Shown piece after piece: positions 1 through 5,604 of a DNA stretch of 7,243 nucleotides; within the stretch, counting starts at the first letter, position 1; each line of letters opens with the position of its first letter. Location: the NCBI GenBank assembly GCA_002690445.1, contig NZER01000468.1:1-7243 (forward strand). The letters are read 5' to 3'. A model generated the notes under the pieces. The model saw nothing but the letters and a program-made list of their open reading frames with translations. It did not search any database and was not told the origin of the DNA. This DNA is from Candidatus Pacearchaeota archaeon. GTDB taxonomy: Archaea > Nanoarchaeota > Nanoarchaeia > Pacearchaeales > GW2011-AR1. The translations under genes were made by a program, and so were the position numbers.

Positions 1-138
1 CTTATAAATGCTGTAGCTGAAGCTGATAGAGACAAGGTGCTGGAACGCCTTGCCCCGACCCTTGGTTACAGAGAACAGTCCTTTTACAACAGTATGATTG
101 CTGCCATTATACATGGCACAACACCGAGTCAGTCCTAA
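1..138 (+). CDS. C-terminal end of an unknown protein (5' truncated by window)
   Basis: An open frame runs in from the left edge and ends at TAA 136-138, giving the last 45 residues of a protein. The visible part is hydrophilic and probably helical (it includes AEADRDKVLERLAP and FYNSMIAAIIHG) and has no catalytic motif or cysteine. It lies in the same direction as every other gene here and is followed by a 78-nt gap that holds the first copy of the repeated leader element. I do not recognise the family. With the start outside the window, neither length nor function can be judged. Confidence reflects the open frame and phage-like context only. Confidence 0.6.
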   Translation, partial: LINAVAEADRDKVLERLAPTLGYREQSFYNSMIAAIIHGTTPSQS

Positions 139-181
139 TCAATTCTTAACCAACTCAAGGCCATGCTATCAGGAGCACCGC

Positions 182-219
182 ACCGCCTACGGTGGGCATT
201 GGACAGAAAGGACACTATG
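182..219 (+). promoter_or_regulatory. Leader element copy 1: hairpin plus CAGAAAGGACAC ribosome-binding site
   Basis: Directly before the ATG at 217 lies CAGAAAGGACACT (204-216), which contains an AAAGGA Shine-Dalgarno core about 4 nt from the start. Just upstream, CACCG/CGGTG (181-185 and 190-194) can form a 5-bp hairpin with a CCTA loop. Read on the minus strand, 182-197 is GCCCACCGTAGGCGGT, which matches the plus strand of copy 2 (532-547) at 15 of 16 positions. The ribosome-binding part repeats in direct orientation (15 of 16 over 204-219 versus 551-566). Whether the palindrome is an operator on DNA or a hairpin in RNA cannot be decided from sequence alone. Confidence 0.55.
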
Positions 220-522
220 TCTAGCAAACTAGATGAGTTTATAAAGTCTTACAATACCATGACCGCTCAGTACGCTAAACAGCGAGTCTTACACGATGAG
301 TTGCTTAGAAGCACCTTAGTTCAAATGCTACATGATGGGGTAGCTGGAGAGACTAGGCTACGGGGACTCATATGCGGAAGATGCCTCCGTATAATCCCAG
401 TATGTGCAATCCAAGACTATCTAGCGTCTTGGAGCACATGGTCACTAATGCAAGGGGGTGGAAAGCACCCAAGGTTTAGAGAGATCTTGGAGTGCGAGTA
501 TCACAAAGATATAAAACTATAA
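217..522 (+). CDS. Small phage protein of unknown function, 101 aa
   Basis: The ATG at 217 is chosen over the upstream ATG at 163 because AAAGGA (207-212) sits just before it, and because the upstream extension would run through the repeated hairpin leader. The protein starts MSSKLDEFIKSYNTMTAQYAK. It has a helical N-terminal half (about residues 1-45), then a CGRC pair (residues 53 and 56, counted from this start) in a more hydrophobic middle, and an ending that contains a further cysteine and histidine (ECEYHKD). CxxC with C and H near the end could bind a metal, but spacing and context are not diagnostic. The gene is bracketed by the two copies of the leader element. I do not recognise a family. 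Confidence 0.7.
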   Translation: MSSKLDEFIKSYNTMTAQYAKQRVLHDELLRSTLVQMLHDGVAGETRLRGLICGRCLRIIPVCAIQDYLASWSTWSLMQGGGKHPRFREILECEYHKDIKL

Positions 523-531
523 CAGCTCAGT

Positions 532-566
532 GCCCACCTTAGGCGGTAGGCAGAAAGGACACCATG
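532..566 (+). promoter_or_regulatory. Leader element copy 2: hairpin plus CAGAAAGGACAC ribosome-binding site
   Basis: GCCCACCTTAGGCGGT (532-547) is followed by AGG and CAGAAAGGACACC (551-563), then the ATG at 564. GCC-C-ACC can pair with GGT-A-GGC (532-538 with 545-551) around a TTAGGC loop, with one C-A mismatch. The ribosome-binding part is a direct repeat of copy 1. The palindromic part matches copy 1 best in inverted orientation. It fills most of the 41-nt gap after the stop at 520-522, so it probably governs expression of the gene at 564. Confidence 0.55.
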
Positions 567-1055
567 AGGAAAGTAACAGAAACCGTGGTAAGTGCCTGGG
601 CCAAAGGTAATACCAAAATCTGTGGTAACACACAGACTGATGGTAATACTATTTGGTTACATAATAATGCGATTTGTCGTAAGACAGATAACAGGTACAA
701 AGCTGTGATGTTGTCACTAGCTGGTTGGCCAACACCAACCACACGTGAACGTCTGAATGGTATTCTGGACTGGCTCAATATCCCTTGTAGGTACTATCAA
801 GAGAACTTTGAGCAGATGCTGTTTATACTTTGCAAAAAGCATAAGCAGTGGGGACTGGAGCGAGAGTACAGACACAGAGTACCTATAGAAGTGAATGATT
901 GGTTTTTGTTTGTGAAGGATGACGAAGCTAACCGTCATGTTTATAGCGAGTGGTTCTCCACAAGTGATGATGGTATAACAACTGCCCTGATAGATGAGCC
1001 TTACTACACAAAGAGAGGTGGTAAGACACAGGTCACTACACAGGGCGTATCCTAA
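564..1055 (+). CDS. Phage protein with AGWPTPTTRERLNG motif, 163 aa, function unknown
   Basis: It starts at the ATG at 564, right after the repeated AAAGGA leader. The first 75 residues have a recognisable layout: three GNT turns (residues 15-17, 21-23, 27-29), a WLHNNAI strand at about 31-37, and LSLAGWPTPTTRERLNGIL at about 50-69. I recall the same combination, a short 'GNT..LHGN.IA' strand pair followed by 'AGWPT.TTR.RLN', from many uncharacterised phage proteins. No activity is established that I know of. The C-terminal 90 residues are rich in aromatic and charged residues with no motif I can name. Four cysteines (20, 38, 75, 90) are scattered rather than paired. The gene ends at TAA 1053-1055. 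Confidence 0.75.
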   Translation: MRKVTETVVSAWAKGNTKICGNTQTDGNTIWLHNNAICRKTDNRYKAVMLSLAGWPTPTTRERLNGILDWLNIPCRYYQENFEQMLFILCKKHKQWGLEREYRHRVPIEVNDWFLFVKDDEANRHVYSEWFSTSDDGITTALIDEPYYTKRGGKTQVTTQGVS

Positions 1056-1072
1056 TAAAATTAATTTTGCCT

Positions 1073-1095
1073 ATCGCCAACTTTGGCATGGCGAT
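1073..1095 (+). other. Intergenic 7-bp hairpin
   Basis: ATCGCCA (1073-1079) pairs perfectly with TGGCGAT (1089-1095) around a 9-nt loop. It lies in the 84-nt gap between the genes ending at 1055 and starting at 1140. No T-run follows at once (the nearest is TTTTT at 1121-1125), so it is a poor intrinsic terminator. It could instead protect or process the mRNA. The rest of the gap is AT-rich with no convincing promoter or ribosome-binding site. Confidence 0.35.
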
Positions 1096-1139
1096 TGCAT
1101 GACTATTACCAGGTACACAATTTTTACCCTACATAGATC

Positions 1140-1403
1140 ATGCTACCTAAGCGACCACCTGCCTTGTACTACTGCATCAACCTATACCTTGAGAGACAGC
1201 TCCAGTACGCACCTCTCAAAGATCGCATAGCAGACTTAGCATACCAAATTCATGCCACACACACTGGCAAACTAGACTTGTTTGACAAATACTACAGACC
1301 AACACTCGACCCTGAGTTCACAAGGGAAGAAGCTGTTGAGCTAGTTAAGAACTTTCTAAAGAAGGGATCATGCCGACCCACGCAAGAACTTACCCTTACC
1401 TAG
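1140..1403 (+). CDS. Small hypothetical phage protein, 87 aa
   Basis: The ATG at 1140 is the first start after an in-frame TAG at 1134-1136. No good Shine-Dalgarno precedes it (the upstream bases are CCTACATAGATC), so the start is the weakest part of the call. The protein is mostly helical and balanced in charge: MLPKRPPALYYCINLYLERQ, then a KLDLFDKYYRP segment, then FTREEAVELVKNFLKKG before a short TQELTLT tail. The last 34 nt overlap the next gene in another frame, and that tail is the part least likely to be conserved. I do not recognise a family. An alternative frame reaching TAG 1230 from ATG 1099 looks less protein-like. Confidence 0.6.
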   Translation: MLPKRPPALYYCINLYLERQLQYAPLKDRIADLAYQIHATHTGKLDLFDKYYRPTLDPEFTREEAVELVKNFLKKGSCRPTQELTLT

Positions 1404-1828
1404 CAGACGCTAGAGAAACTAAGGAACGTCTACGTAAGCTAGGCTACGCAGATGGAGTTCACCCATATCAGATAATCAAGACTGACATGGATGGCTTTAT
1501 GTCACGCTTATGCTGTGAGTTAATCAACATGGCAAACAAGCGTCATGACCTACCGTATTGGCATCCCAAGATAGAGATCACCCTCAAGGACCGTGAAGGA
1601 TTGAGGCAAGCCTGTGAAGACTACATACAGGAATACCTTAATGATGCTATACCTTGGTATCGTAGTGATGAAGGTAAAGCTAGAGCAGAGCATCATGCTA
1701 AGATGATGAAGCGAGGCTTGGAGAACAGAGAAAAGCCTACCGTGGAAGAGACAAAGGATATAACAGACGGGCTATCAGATAGTGATAAAGCTAAATTGTT
1801 AGAACACTTACTGAAAGGAACCAAATGA
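1370..1828 (+). CDS. Hypothetical phage protein, 152 aa, with C-terminal LSDSDKAKLLEHLL tail
   Basis: The ATG at 1370 is preceded by GAAGGG (1361-1366) at good spacing, within the end of the previous gene. The protein begins MPTHARTYPYLADARETKER and is predicted mostly helical and strongly charged. The middle has RQACEDYIQEYLND and a histidine-rich HHAKMMKRG patch. The end is LSDSDKAKLLEHLLKGTK. That last helix resembles the C-termini of two other proteins here (2851-3201 and 6614-6865). No catalytic motif is visible. The stop TGA at 1826-1828 overlaps the next start (ATGATG), so translation of the two is probably coupled. Confidence 0.75.
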   Translation: MPTHARTYPYLADARETKERLRKLGYADGVHPYQIIKTDMDGFMSRLCCELINMANKRHDLPYWHPKIEITLKDREGLRQACEDYIQEYLNDAIPWYRSDEGKARAEHHAKMMKRGLENREKPTVEETKDITDGLSDSDKAKLLEHLLKGTK

Positions 1829-2109
1829 TGGATCTACACTTAGAGCCTCCGGATGAGCCTGAAGGTCCAGAGGTCAATGATGACACTATAGGTGATCTCA
1901 TTGAGGCTAAGATGGCTTGGCTTAAGGCAAATGATCGGATTGAGATAGAACTCGTAGAGTTGCTTGAGCGGTTCTACAAGGACGTACTGTGTAACTATGA
2001 AGAGTTTCACAATGATTATATTGAATTTGTCGAAACTCCACGCAACAGGGAACAGGACAGGGACATGGCAGAGTGGACCGATGAACTAGAAAGATCAAGA
2101 TGTACCTAA
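1825..2109 (+). CDS. Small acidic hypothetical protein, 94 aa
   Basis: AAAGGAA (1814-1820) precedes two adjacent start codons, ATG 1825 and ATG 1828. Either can serve and they differ by one residue. The first overlaps the stop of the gene before it. The N-terminus is an acidic, proline-rich tail (MMDLHLEPPDEPEGPEVNDD). The rest is helical with many Glu and Asp (IEIELVELLERFYKDVLCNYEEFHNDYIEF) and could form a coiled coil or helical hairpin. I do not recognise the family. Acidic helical phage proteins of this size are often partners of other proteins, but nothing here shows a target. The end (RSRCT) overlaps a possible small gene starting at 2100. Confidence 0.7.
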   Translation: MMDLHLEPPDEPEGPEVNDDTIGDLIEAKMAWLKANDRIEIELVELLERFYKDVLCNYEEFHNDYIEFVETPRNREQDRDMAEWTDELERSRCT

Positions 2110-2264
2110 TGTACGGCACACTCATTGCAATCTATTTTATATACAAAAAACTATTGACACCAGATAAGGATATGCTAAAATGGACGCATCAGAGAGAAAG
2201 AGGGAACGAGACAGAAACAGGGAAGATCGTAAAGGTGCGACTTCCCAACTCGAAAGGGCTATAG
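2100..2264 (+). CDS. Possible small single-span membrane protein, 54 aa
   Basis: An ATG at 2100 inside the end of the previous gene opens a frame of 54 codons ending at TAG 2262-2264. The product starts MYLMYGTLIAIYFIYKKLL, a hydrophobic segment of about 15 residues followed by lysines, as in a single-pass membrane anchor. A soluble tail follows that includes TGKIVKVRLPN. The ribosome-binding site is weak (GAAAGA about 6 nt upstream). The last 85 nt overlap the 2180 reading of the next gene in another frame, so both cannot be equally conserved. If this gene is real, the next gene may start at GTG 2270, five nt after its stop. Function unknown. Confidence 0.4.
   Translation: MYLMYGTLIAIYFIYKKLLTPDKDMLKWTHQRERGNETETGKIVKVRLPNSKGL
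2154..2181 (+). promoter_or_regulatory. Sigma-70-like promoter with extended -10
   Basis: TTGACA (2154-2159) is a perfect -35 hexamer. After 16 nt comes TAAAAT (2176-2181), preceded by TGC (2173-2175), an extended -10 signature. The upstream stretch 2131-2153 is AT-rich and includes A6, which could act as an UP element. Transcription would begin near 2188, after the ATG at 2180, so it would serve a start further on, such as GTG 2270, or genes downstream. The site lies inside a possible small gene, so chance resemblance is a real alternative. Confidence 0.45.
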
Positions 2265-2842
2265 ACAACGTGAGTACTGGCGTATACCACATAAGAGTCT
2301 CCCACTCAACAGTGGTCGGAGCATACGATGCAATAGAGGCTTTTGGTTCCAGTACCACAGGTAAAGGCCCAGCTAGTGTGCTCGCTACCGTTCTCACTGA
2401 AGCTATTGCTACTCTCCGTAGAGACGGTCATGTACCTGAGCGTACCACTGCGGAGGTAGCAGAGCGGATGGCAGGAGTGCGAGGCAACCTAGGCATGGAC
2501 GTTACACTACCTTCCATGACTCTCCGGCCTACCACAGAAACACCTCCCCAAGACATATCACAAGCCATAGAAGAAGCACTCGCTAAGGTGCCACAAGCAC
2601 CACAGCAAACAACGTCTTCTAGTCTAGCCACAGCAGTATCCATAGATACACAAGATATAGAGGCCAGCTCTGATGAAGAGCAGATCCTCTCTCGTCTTGA
2701 TGATCCCTTAGTACAAGAGGTCATTAAGCTAGGAACAGCAGAAGCCAAGTCTGCTCTCCTAAATGCGTACACCCAGCTTCGTAAGGAGCAGTGGGGTACT
2801 TCCGTTGCTCGTGCTTTGTACGAGTTTAATCTCAGCCAATAG
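2180..2842 (+). CDS. Hypothetical phage protein, 220 aa (start at 2180 or GTG 2270)
   Basis: The frame from ATG 2180 to TAG-A... stop at 2840-2842 encodes 220 residues. AAGGA (2166-2170) precedes the ATG by 9 nt. Residues 1-20 are almost entirely charged (MDASERKRERDRNREDRKGA). A folded-looking domain follows (about 30-110, including STGVYHIRVSHSTVVGAYDA and a helical AEVAERMAG segment). Then comes a Pro/Gln/Ser/Thr-rich linker (about 115-160) and a helical C-terminal part (165-220) ending RALYEFNLSQ. I recognise no family. The first 30 residues may not be translated: GTG 2270 has AAAGGG 11 nt upstream, lies just after the possible small gene, and is downstream of the promoter-like site. That version would be 190 residues. 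Confidence 0.7.
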   Translation: MDASERKRERDRNREDRKGATSQLERAIDNVSTGVYHIRVSHSTVVGAYDAIEAFGSSTTGKGPASVLATVLTEAIATLRRDGHVPERTTAEVAERMAGVRGNLGMDVTLPSMTLRPTTETPPQDISQAIEEALAKVPQAPQQTTSSSLATAVSIDTQDIEASSDEEQILSRLDDPLVQEVIKLGTAEAKSALLNAYTQLRKEQWGTSVARALYEFNLSQ

Positions 2843-2850
2843 GAGTATAT

Positions 2851-3201
2851 ATGGCTAATGAAAACATGACGTTCTCTGCTATTCCAGCAGGGGACACTGA
2901 ACCTGTGTCAGTAGAGTGCGGGTTCGATTTTGGTGATGACATTCAGCAAGCTGCTGAACTACACGGTGAAGATAATGTGATGTACTTCTTCAAGCGTGGA
3001 GCTAAGTCATACCTCGGTATGCGTGGTAGAGCGCAGATTGTAGGTGGTAAGTCCGCTAACGAAGTACGTGAGGCAGTAGGTAATGCTGATCTGTCCAAGC
3101 GTGGCCGTGAGAAGATGTCACCACTAGAGAAGCTCTTGAAGCAAGCAGACAAACTCCCTCCGGATGACCGGGCTGCTCTTATCAAGTCTCTCAAGGGCTA
3201 A
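2851..3201 (+). CDS. Hypothetical phage protein, 116 aa, upstream of the recombination genes
   Basis: The ATG at 2851 has a strong AGGAG site 8 nt after the preceding stop region (AATAGGAGTATAT). The protein opens MANENMTFSAIPAGDTEPVS, with a mixed strand/helix region to about residue 65 (DNVMYFFKRGAKSYLGMRGR). A basic helical part follows (NADLSKRGREKM), then a C-terminal amphipathic helix pair (PLEKLLKQADKLPPDDRAALIKSLKG). The basic middle could contact nucleic acid, but that is inference. Its position directly before nuclease, ATPase and SSB-like genes suggests it belongs to the same transcript. The C-terminus resembles those of the proteins at 1370 and 6614. No known family recognised. 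Confidence 0.8.
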   Translation: MANENMTFSAIPAGDTEPVSVECGFDFGDDIQQAAELHGEDNVMYFFKRGAKSYLGMRGRAQIVGGKSANEVREAVGNADLSKRGREKMSPLEKLLKQADKLPPDDRAALIKSLKG

Positions 3202-3232
3202 CACACCACGAGGCGGCCCTGTGTGTCGCCTC
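3201..3232 (+). promoter_or_regulatory. Two mutually exclusive hairpins over the nuclease start site
   Basis: GAGGCG (3210-3215) pairs with CGCCTC (3227-3232), extendable by G-C and G-U to 8 pairs with a 7-nt loop. Alternatively ACACAC (3201-3206) pairs with GTGTGT (3221-3226). The two share bases or are too close to coexist as a normal pseudoknot, since no loop would be left to span the first stem. GAGG (3210-3213) is the likely Shine-Dalgarno and GTG 3223 the likely start, so the first hairpin would hide the start site and the second would free the GAGG. Confidence 0.45.
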
Positions 3233-4284
3233 ACTTCCCATACAAAGCTATGTTATTACGCAATGAAACAGAGTTAGTGCTGGATAACAGTACTATCAGT
3301 TCGTTTCGTGATTGCCGTAGAAGGGCTTTGTATCGTTACGTCAAAGACTGGGCTACAGACGGGCCTGAGCCAGCAAGCCTTACATTCGGTAGAGGGTGGC
3401 ATAGTGCTCTTGATGCGTTGTATAAGTTATACTATACGACCAGACAAGAGACTGCTACCATGTCTAAAGTCGAATGGAATAAGGTTCGTGCTAGTGATGG
3501 CTTTCTGGAAGTCTTGATTGACGTAGCATATGAGGCATTTCTGAAGGACTGGACTGAGGCAGGTTATCCTGCTGAGCCAACCTTTGAGGATCTTGAAAGT
3601 GATCCCAAGCGCACTCCGATACGTGCTAAGAATATGCTTATACAGTACTATATGGATATGTCTACAATCTTGGATAGCTGGGAGCTAGTCGAGAGTGAGG
3701 CACCATTCATAGTACCGTTGGACGACAAGTCTACGAAGTACTGGTACGGTGGCAGGATGGACAAGATAATCGCAAGCGATGAGGGGTTATGGCTAGTAGA
3801 GCATAAAACTTCCTCCTTGTACTCCAAGACCGCTGGTTTCCAGTCTGCTTTTGTAGACTCGTTTTCACCTAACTCTCAGATAGAAGGGTATATGTTTGCC
3901 CTACATTGGTTGCAGAGTCAAGGTGAGATTAAAGACCCACGGCCCATAGTAGGTGTCTATGTTGATGCTGCTTTGGTCCACAAGACTCAGTTCTACTTCA
4001 AACGTATCCCAATCTATTATGATGAACGGCTAGTACAGCAGTGGCATCATGAGGTTACTAAGTACGTTGCTGAGTTTGACAAAGCTATGGAGACTAACCA
4101 CTGGCTACGCAACACAGACTCATGCCAAGGTAAGTACGGTAAGTGTGCTTATGTGGATCTGTGTCGTATGTATCCTGATCATGAAGAGTTGTTGAATGAG
4201 AATGGGATACTCGCTGGTAACGCACCTTCAGGCTTTGTCGAGCGGGCATGGACACCTTACGTTGAGGTGCCTGATGCCAGTTGA
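3223..4284 (+). CDS. RecB/Cas4-like PD-(D/E)XK nuclease with iron-sulphur cysteines
   Basis: A 353-residue protein of the PDDEXK_1 (RecB/Cas4/AddB C-terminal) type, expected to degrade or resect DNA with a divalent metal. Visible motifs: STISSFRDC with C31; the GRGWH helix with H60; GGRMDK with the metal-binding D180; VEHKTSS with E193 and K195; QIEGYMF with Q219 and Y223. C31 together with C301, C308 and C314 near the C-terminus (SCQGKYGKCAYVDLC) gives the four ligands of a 4Fe-4S cluster, as in Cas4 and AddB. The start is GTG 3223 with GAGG 9 nt upstream. ATG 3250 is possible but has no visible ribosome-binding site. The end overlaps the ATPase gene by 11 nt. With that ATPase and an SSB-like protein it forms a recombination/replication block. 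Confidence 0.9.
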   Translation: MSPHFPYKAMLLRNETELVLDNSTISSFRDCRRRALYRYVKDWATDGPEPASLTFGRGWHSALDALYKLYYTTRQETATMSKVEWNKVRASDGFLEVLIDVAYEAFLKDWTEAGYPAEPTFEDLESDPKRTPIRAKNMLIQYYMDMSTILDSWELVESEAPFIVPLDDKSTKYWYGGRMDKIIASDEGLWLVEHKTSSLYSKTAGFQSAFVDSFSPNSQIEGYMFALHWLQSQGEIKDPRPIVGVYVDAALVHKTQFYFKRIPIYYDERLVQQWHHEVTKYVAEFDKAMETNHWLRNTDSCQGKYGKCAYVDLCRMYPDHEELLNENGILAGNAPSGFVERAWTPYVEVPDAS

Positions 4285-5092
4285 ACTGAATAGTGCAGGG
4301 GCGTACAAACGTGAGCATCCCAGCTTTCTTATGATAGGACCAGCAGGTAGTGGCAAGACTATGCAACTACGCACGATCCCTGGTAAGAAACTGGTGTTTG
4401 CGTTTGAGCAGAACAGCATCAACTCACTAGCTGGAGATCCTAGCATTAGCTATAAGCTCTACCTACCTGATGATGTTGAGATAGCTACACGCTCGCTGTC
4501 TACAAAAGCTAACCAGAGTGGCAGAGTAGCTCCAGAAGAAGGCACTGCACCTACTGCATACGAGAACTTCCGCCAGGACTTCAATGAAATCATTAAGTCC
4601 GAACAGATTCTCGGCTTTGACGTAGTAGCTATAGATAGCCTAACCTCTATGAGCAAGGCCATTATGGATAGGATTCTCTACATCAACAACCGTATGGGTT
4701 GCCAGCCTCAGCAAGATGACTGGTCTGCCCAGATAGTAAATGTAGAGAACGTGGTACGGAAGCTGGCTGCATTACCTATCATCCTGTATTGTACTGCTCA
4801 TGATGAGCTAAAGCGGGATGAACTTAGTGGCAGACAGATCATGGACTTAGTACTCACAGGTCAGCTGAAGACTCGTGTACCGATGCTCTTTAGTGACATA
4901 TATAAGTGTATGTCCAAGAGTACTGAGGAAGAGGACAGGTTTATCTTGATGACTCGTCCGGATGAGCAGAACCTACGTATACGCAGATCATTTGAGGATG
5001 TCTCGTACTACGTGGATGCTACCATCAAGGACGGGGGTGAACCTACCAAGTACGGGCTAGGCTCTGTCCTAGCTAAACTCAAACTTCCATAA
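4274..5092 (+). CDS. Sak4-like P-loop ATPase (phage recombination/annealing ATPase)
   Basis: From ATG 4274 (GAGGTG at 4264-4269) the protein has 272 residues, the usual size for the AAA_24/Sak4 family of phage nucleotide-binding proteins. These are RecA-fold ATPases that act with SSB in single-strand annealing and recombination. Walker A is GPAGSGKT (22-29) and Walker B is VVAIDSLT (117-124), with the conserved acidic residue D121. CTAHDELKRDE (about 173-183) matches the sensor-like 'TAH..K.DE' segment I know from this family. Earlier in-frame starts from 4196 would place 26 residues inside the nuclease gene and look non-coding. The 11-nt overlap with the nuclease and the 11-nt gap to the SSB-like gene indicate one transcript. 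Confidence 0.88.
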   Translation: MPVELNSAGAYKREHPSFLMIGPAGSGKTMQLRTIPGKKLVFAFEQNSINSLAGDPSISYKLYLPDDVEIATRSLSTKANQSGRVAPEEGTAPTAYENFRQDFNEIIKSEQILGFDVVAIDSLTSMSKAIMDRILYINNRMGCQPQQDDWSAQIVNVENVVRKLAALPIILYCTAHDELKRDELSGRQIMDLVLTGQLKTRVPMLFSDIYKCMSKSTEEEDRFILMTRPDEQNLRIRRSFEDVSYYVDATIKDGGEPTKYGLGSVLAKLKLP

Positions 5093-5103
5093 AGGAGATC
5101 TAT

Positions 5104-5586
5104 ATGGAATCTGTAGACCTTAGTACAATCCTTCTTGCCGACATAGGTGAAGTAGCAGAACGTGCAGCAGCACCTGCTGGATTCTATGACGTCAAGGTTA
5201 TCAAAGCAGACATTAAGGCATCCAAGAAGGGTGCTCCAATGATTGCTGTGTCCTACCAAATCATCGGTAGTAGCAATGAATTCAGTCTGGTAAACGACTG
5301 GATTATGTTTCCTACTTCGGATATGGAACCTGAGATGGCAAAGCGCAGACTGCTTGATCTCAAGCGATGGTGCATTACCTTCAGTGTTCCTGCTGATAGT
5401 ACCAACGTTGCTGTCCACATGGCAATAGGTAAGGAAGCTAGTTGCTCTATTGTAGTAGAGCAGGATGAAAACGGTATCAACCGCAACAGAATACGCTACC
5501 CGCAATTTTCAGCGGATGCAGAACTTGTTGCACCCTCTGATGCTGATCCTGCTCCTTTCGCTGACATGGAGAAAAAGAAGAAGTAG
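5104..5586 (+). CDS. DUF669-like single-stranded DNA-binding protein, 160 aa
   Basis: A strong AGGAGAT site (5094-5100) precedes ATG 5104. The pattern APAGFYDVKVIKADIKASKKGAPMIAVSYQII (about residues 23-54) fits the first strands of the OB-fold in DUF669-type phage SSB-like proteins, which coat single-stranded DNA. Such genes commonly sit beside Sak4-type ATPases, as here. The C-terminus is acidic with a PF pair (DADPAPFADM, about 146-155), similar to the partner-binding tip of bacterial SSB. It then ends in EKKKK, so PF is not terminal and the acidic end is capped by four lysines. The stop is the TAG at 5584-5586, which falls inside a 9-bp hairpin. Assignment is from pattern and context rather than catalytic motifs. 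Confidence 0.75.
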   Translation: MESVDLSTILLADIGEVAERAAAPAGFYDVKVIKADIKASKKGAPMIAVSYQIIGSSNEFSLVNDWIMFPTSDMEPEMAKRRLLDLKRWCITFSVPADSTNVAVHMAIGKEASCSIVVEQDENGINRNRIRYPQFSADAELVAPSDADPAPFADMEKKKK

Positions 5587-5603
5587 TTTTGGGATACTTC
5601 TTC
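5577..5603 (+). other. 9-bp hairpin spanning the SSB-like stop codon
   Basis: GAAGAAGTA (5577-5585) pairs perfectly with TACTTCTTC (5595-5603) around a GTTTTGGGA loop. The 5' arm includes the last lysine codons and most of the TAG stop. It is not followed by a T-run, so it does not look like an intrinsic terminator. It abuts the larger folded region to its right. Confidence 0.55.
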
Positions 5604-5604
5604 A

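Noticed and set aside
1099..1230. Frame of 43 codons starting at ATG 1099
   Set aside because: No ribosome-binding site, a Ser/Thr/His-rich composition typical of out-of-frame translation, and overlap with the more protein-like gene at 1140.
3201..3232. H-type pseudoknot using both ACACAC/GTGTGT and GAGGCG/CGCCTC at once
   Set aside because: The order fits, but no bases remain between 3226 and 3227 to cross the first stem, so the two stems are better read as alternatives.
1848..4965. Repeated TCCGGATGA at about 1849, 3159 and 4957
   Set aside because: All three are in-frame codons for Pro-Asp-acidic residues in different genes. There is no extended similarity, so a coding coincidence is most likely.
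5008..5505. Long minus-strand frame of 165 codons
   Set aside because: It lies antisense to the ATPase and SSB-like genes, both strongly supported, and its translation has no recognisable motif.
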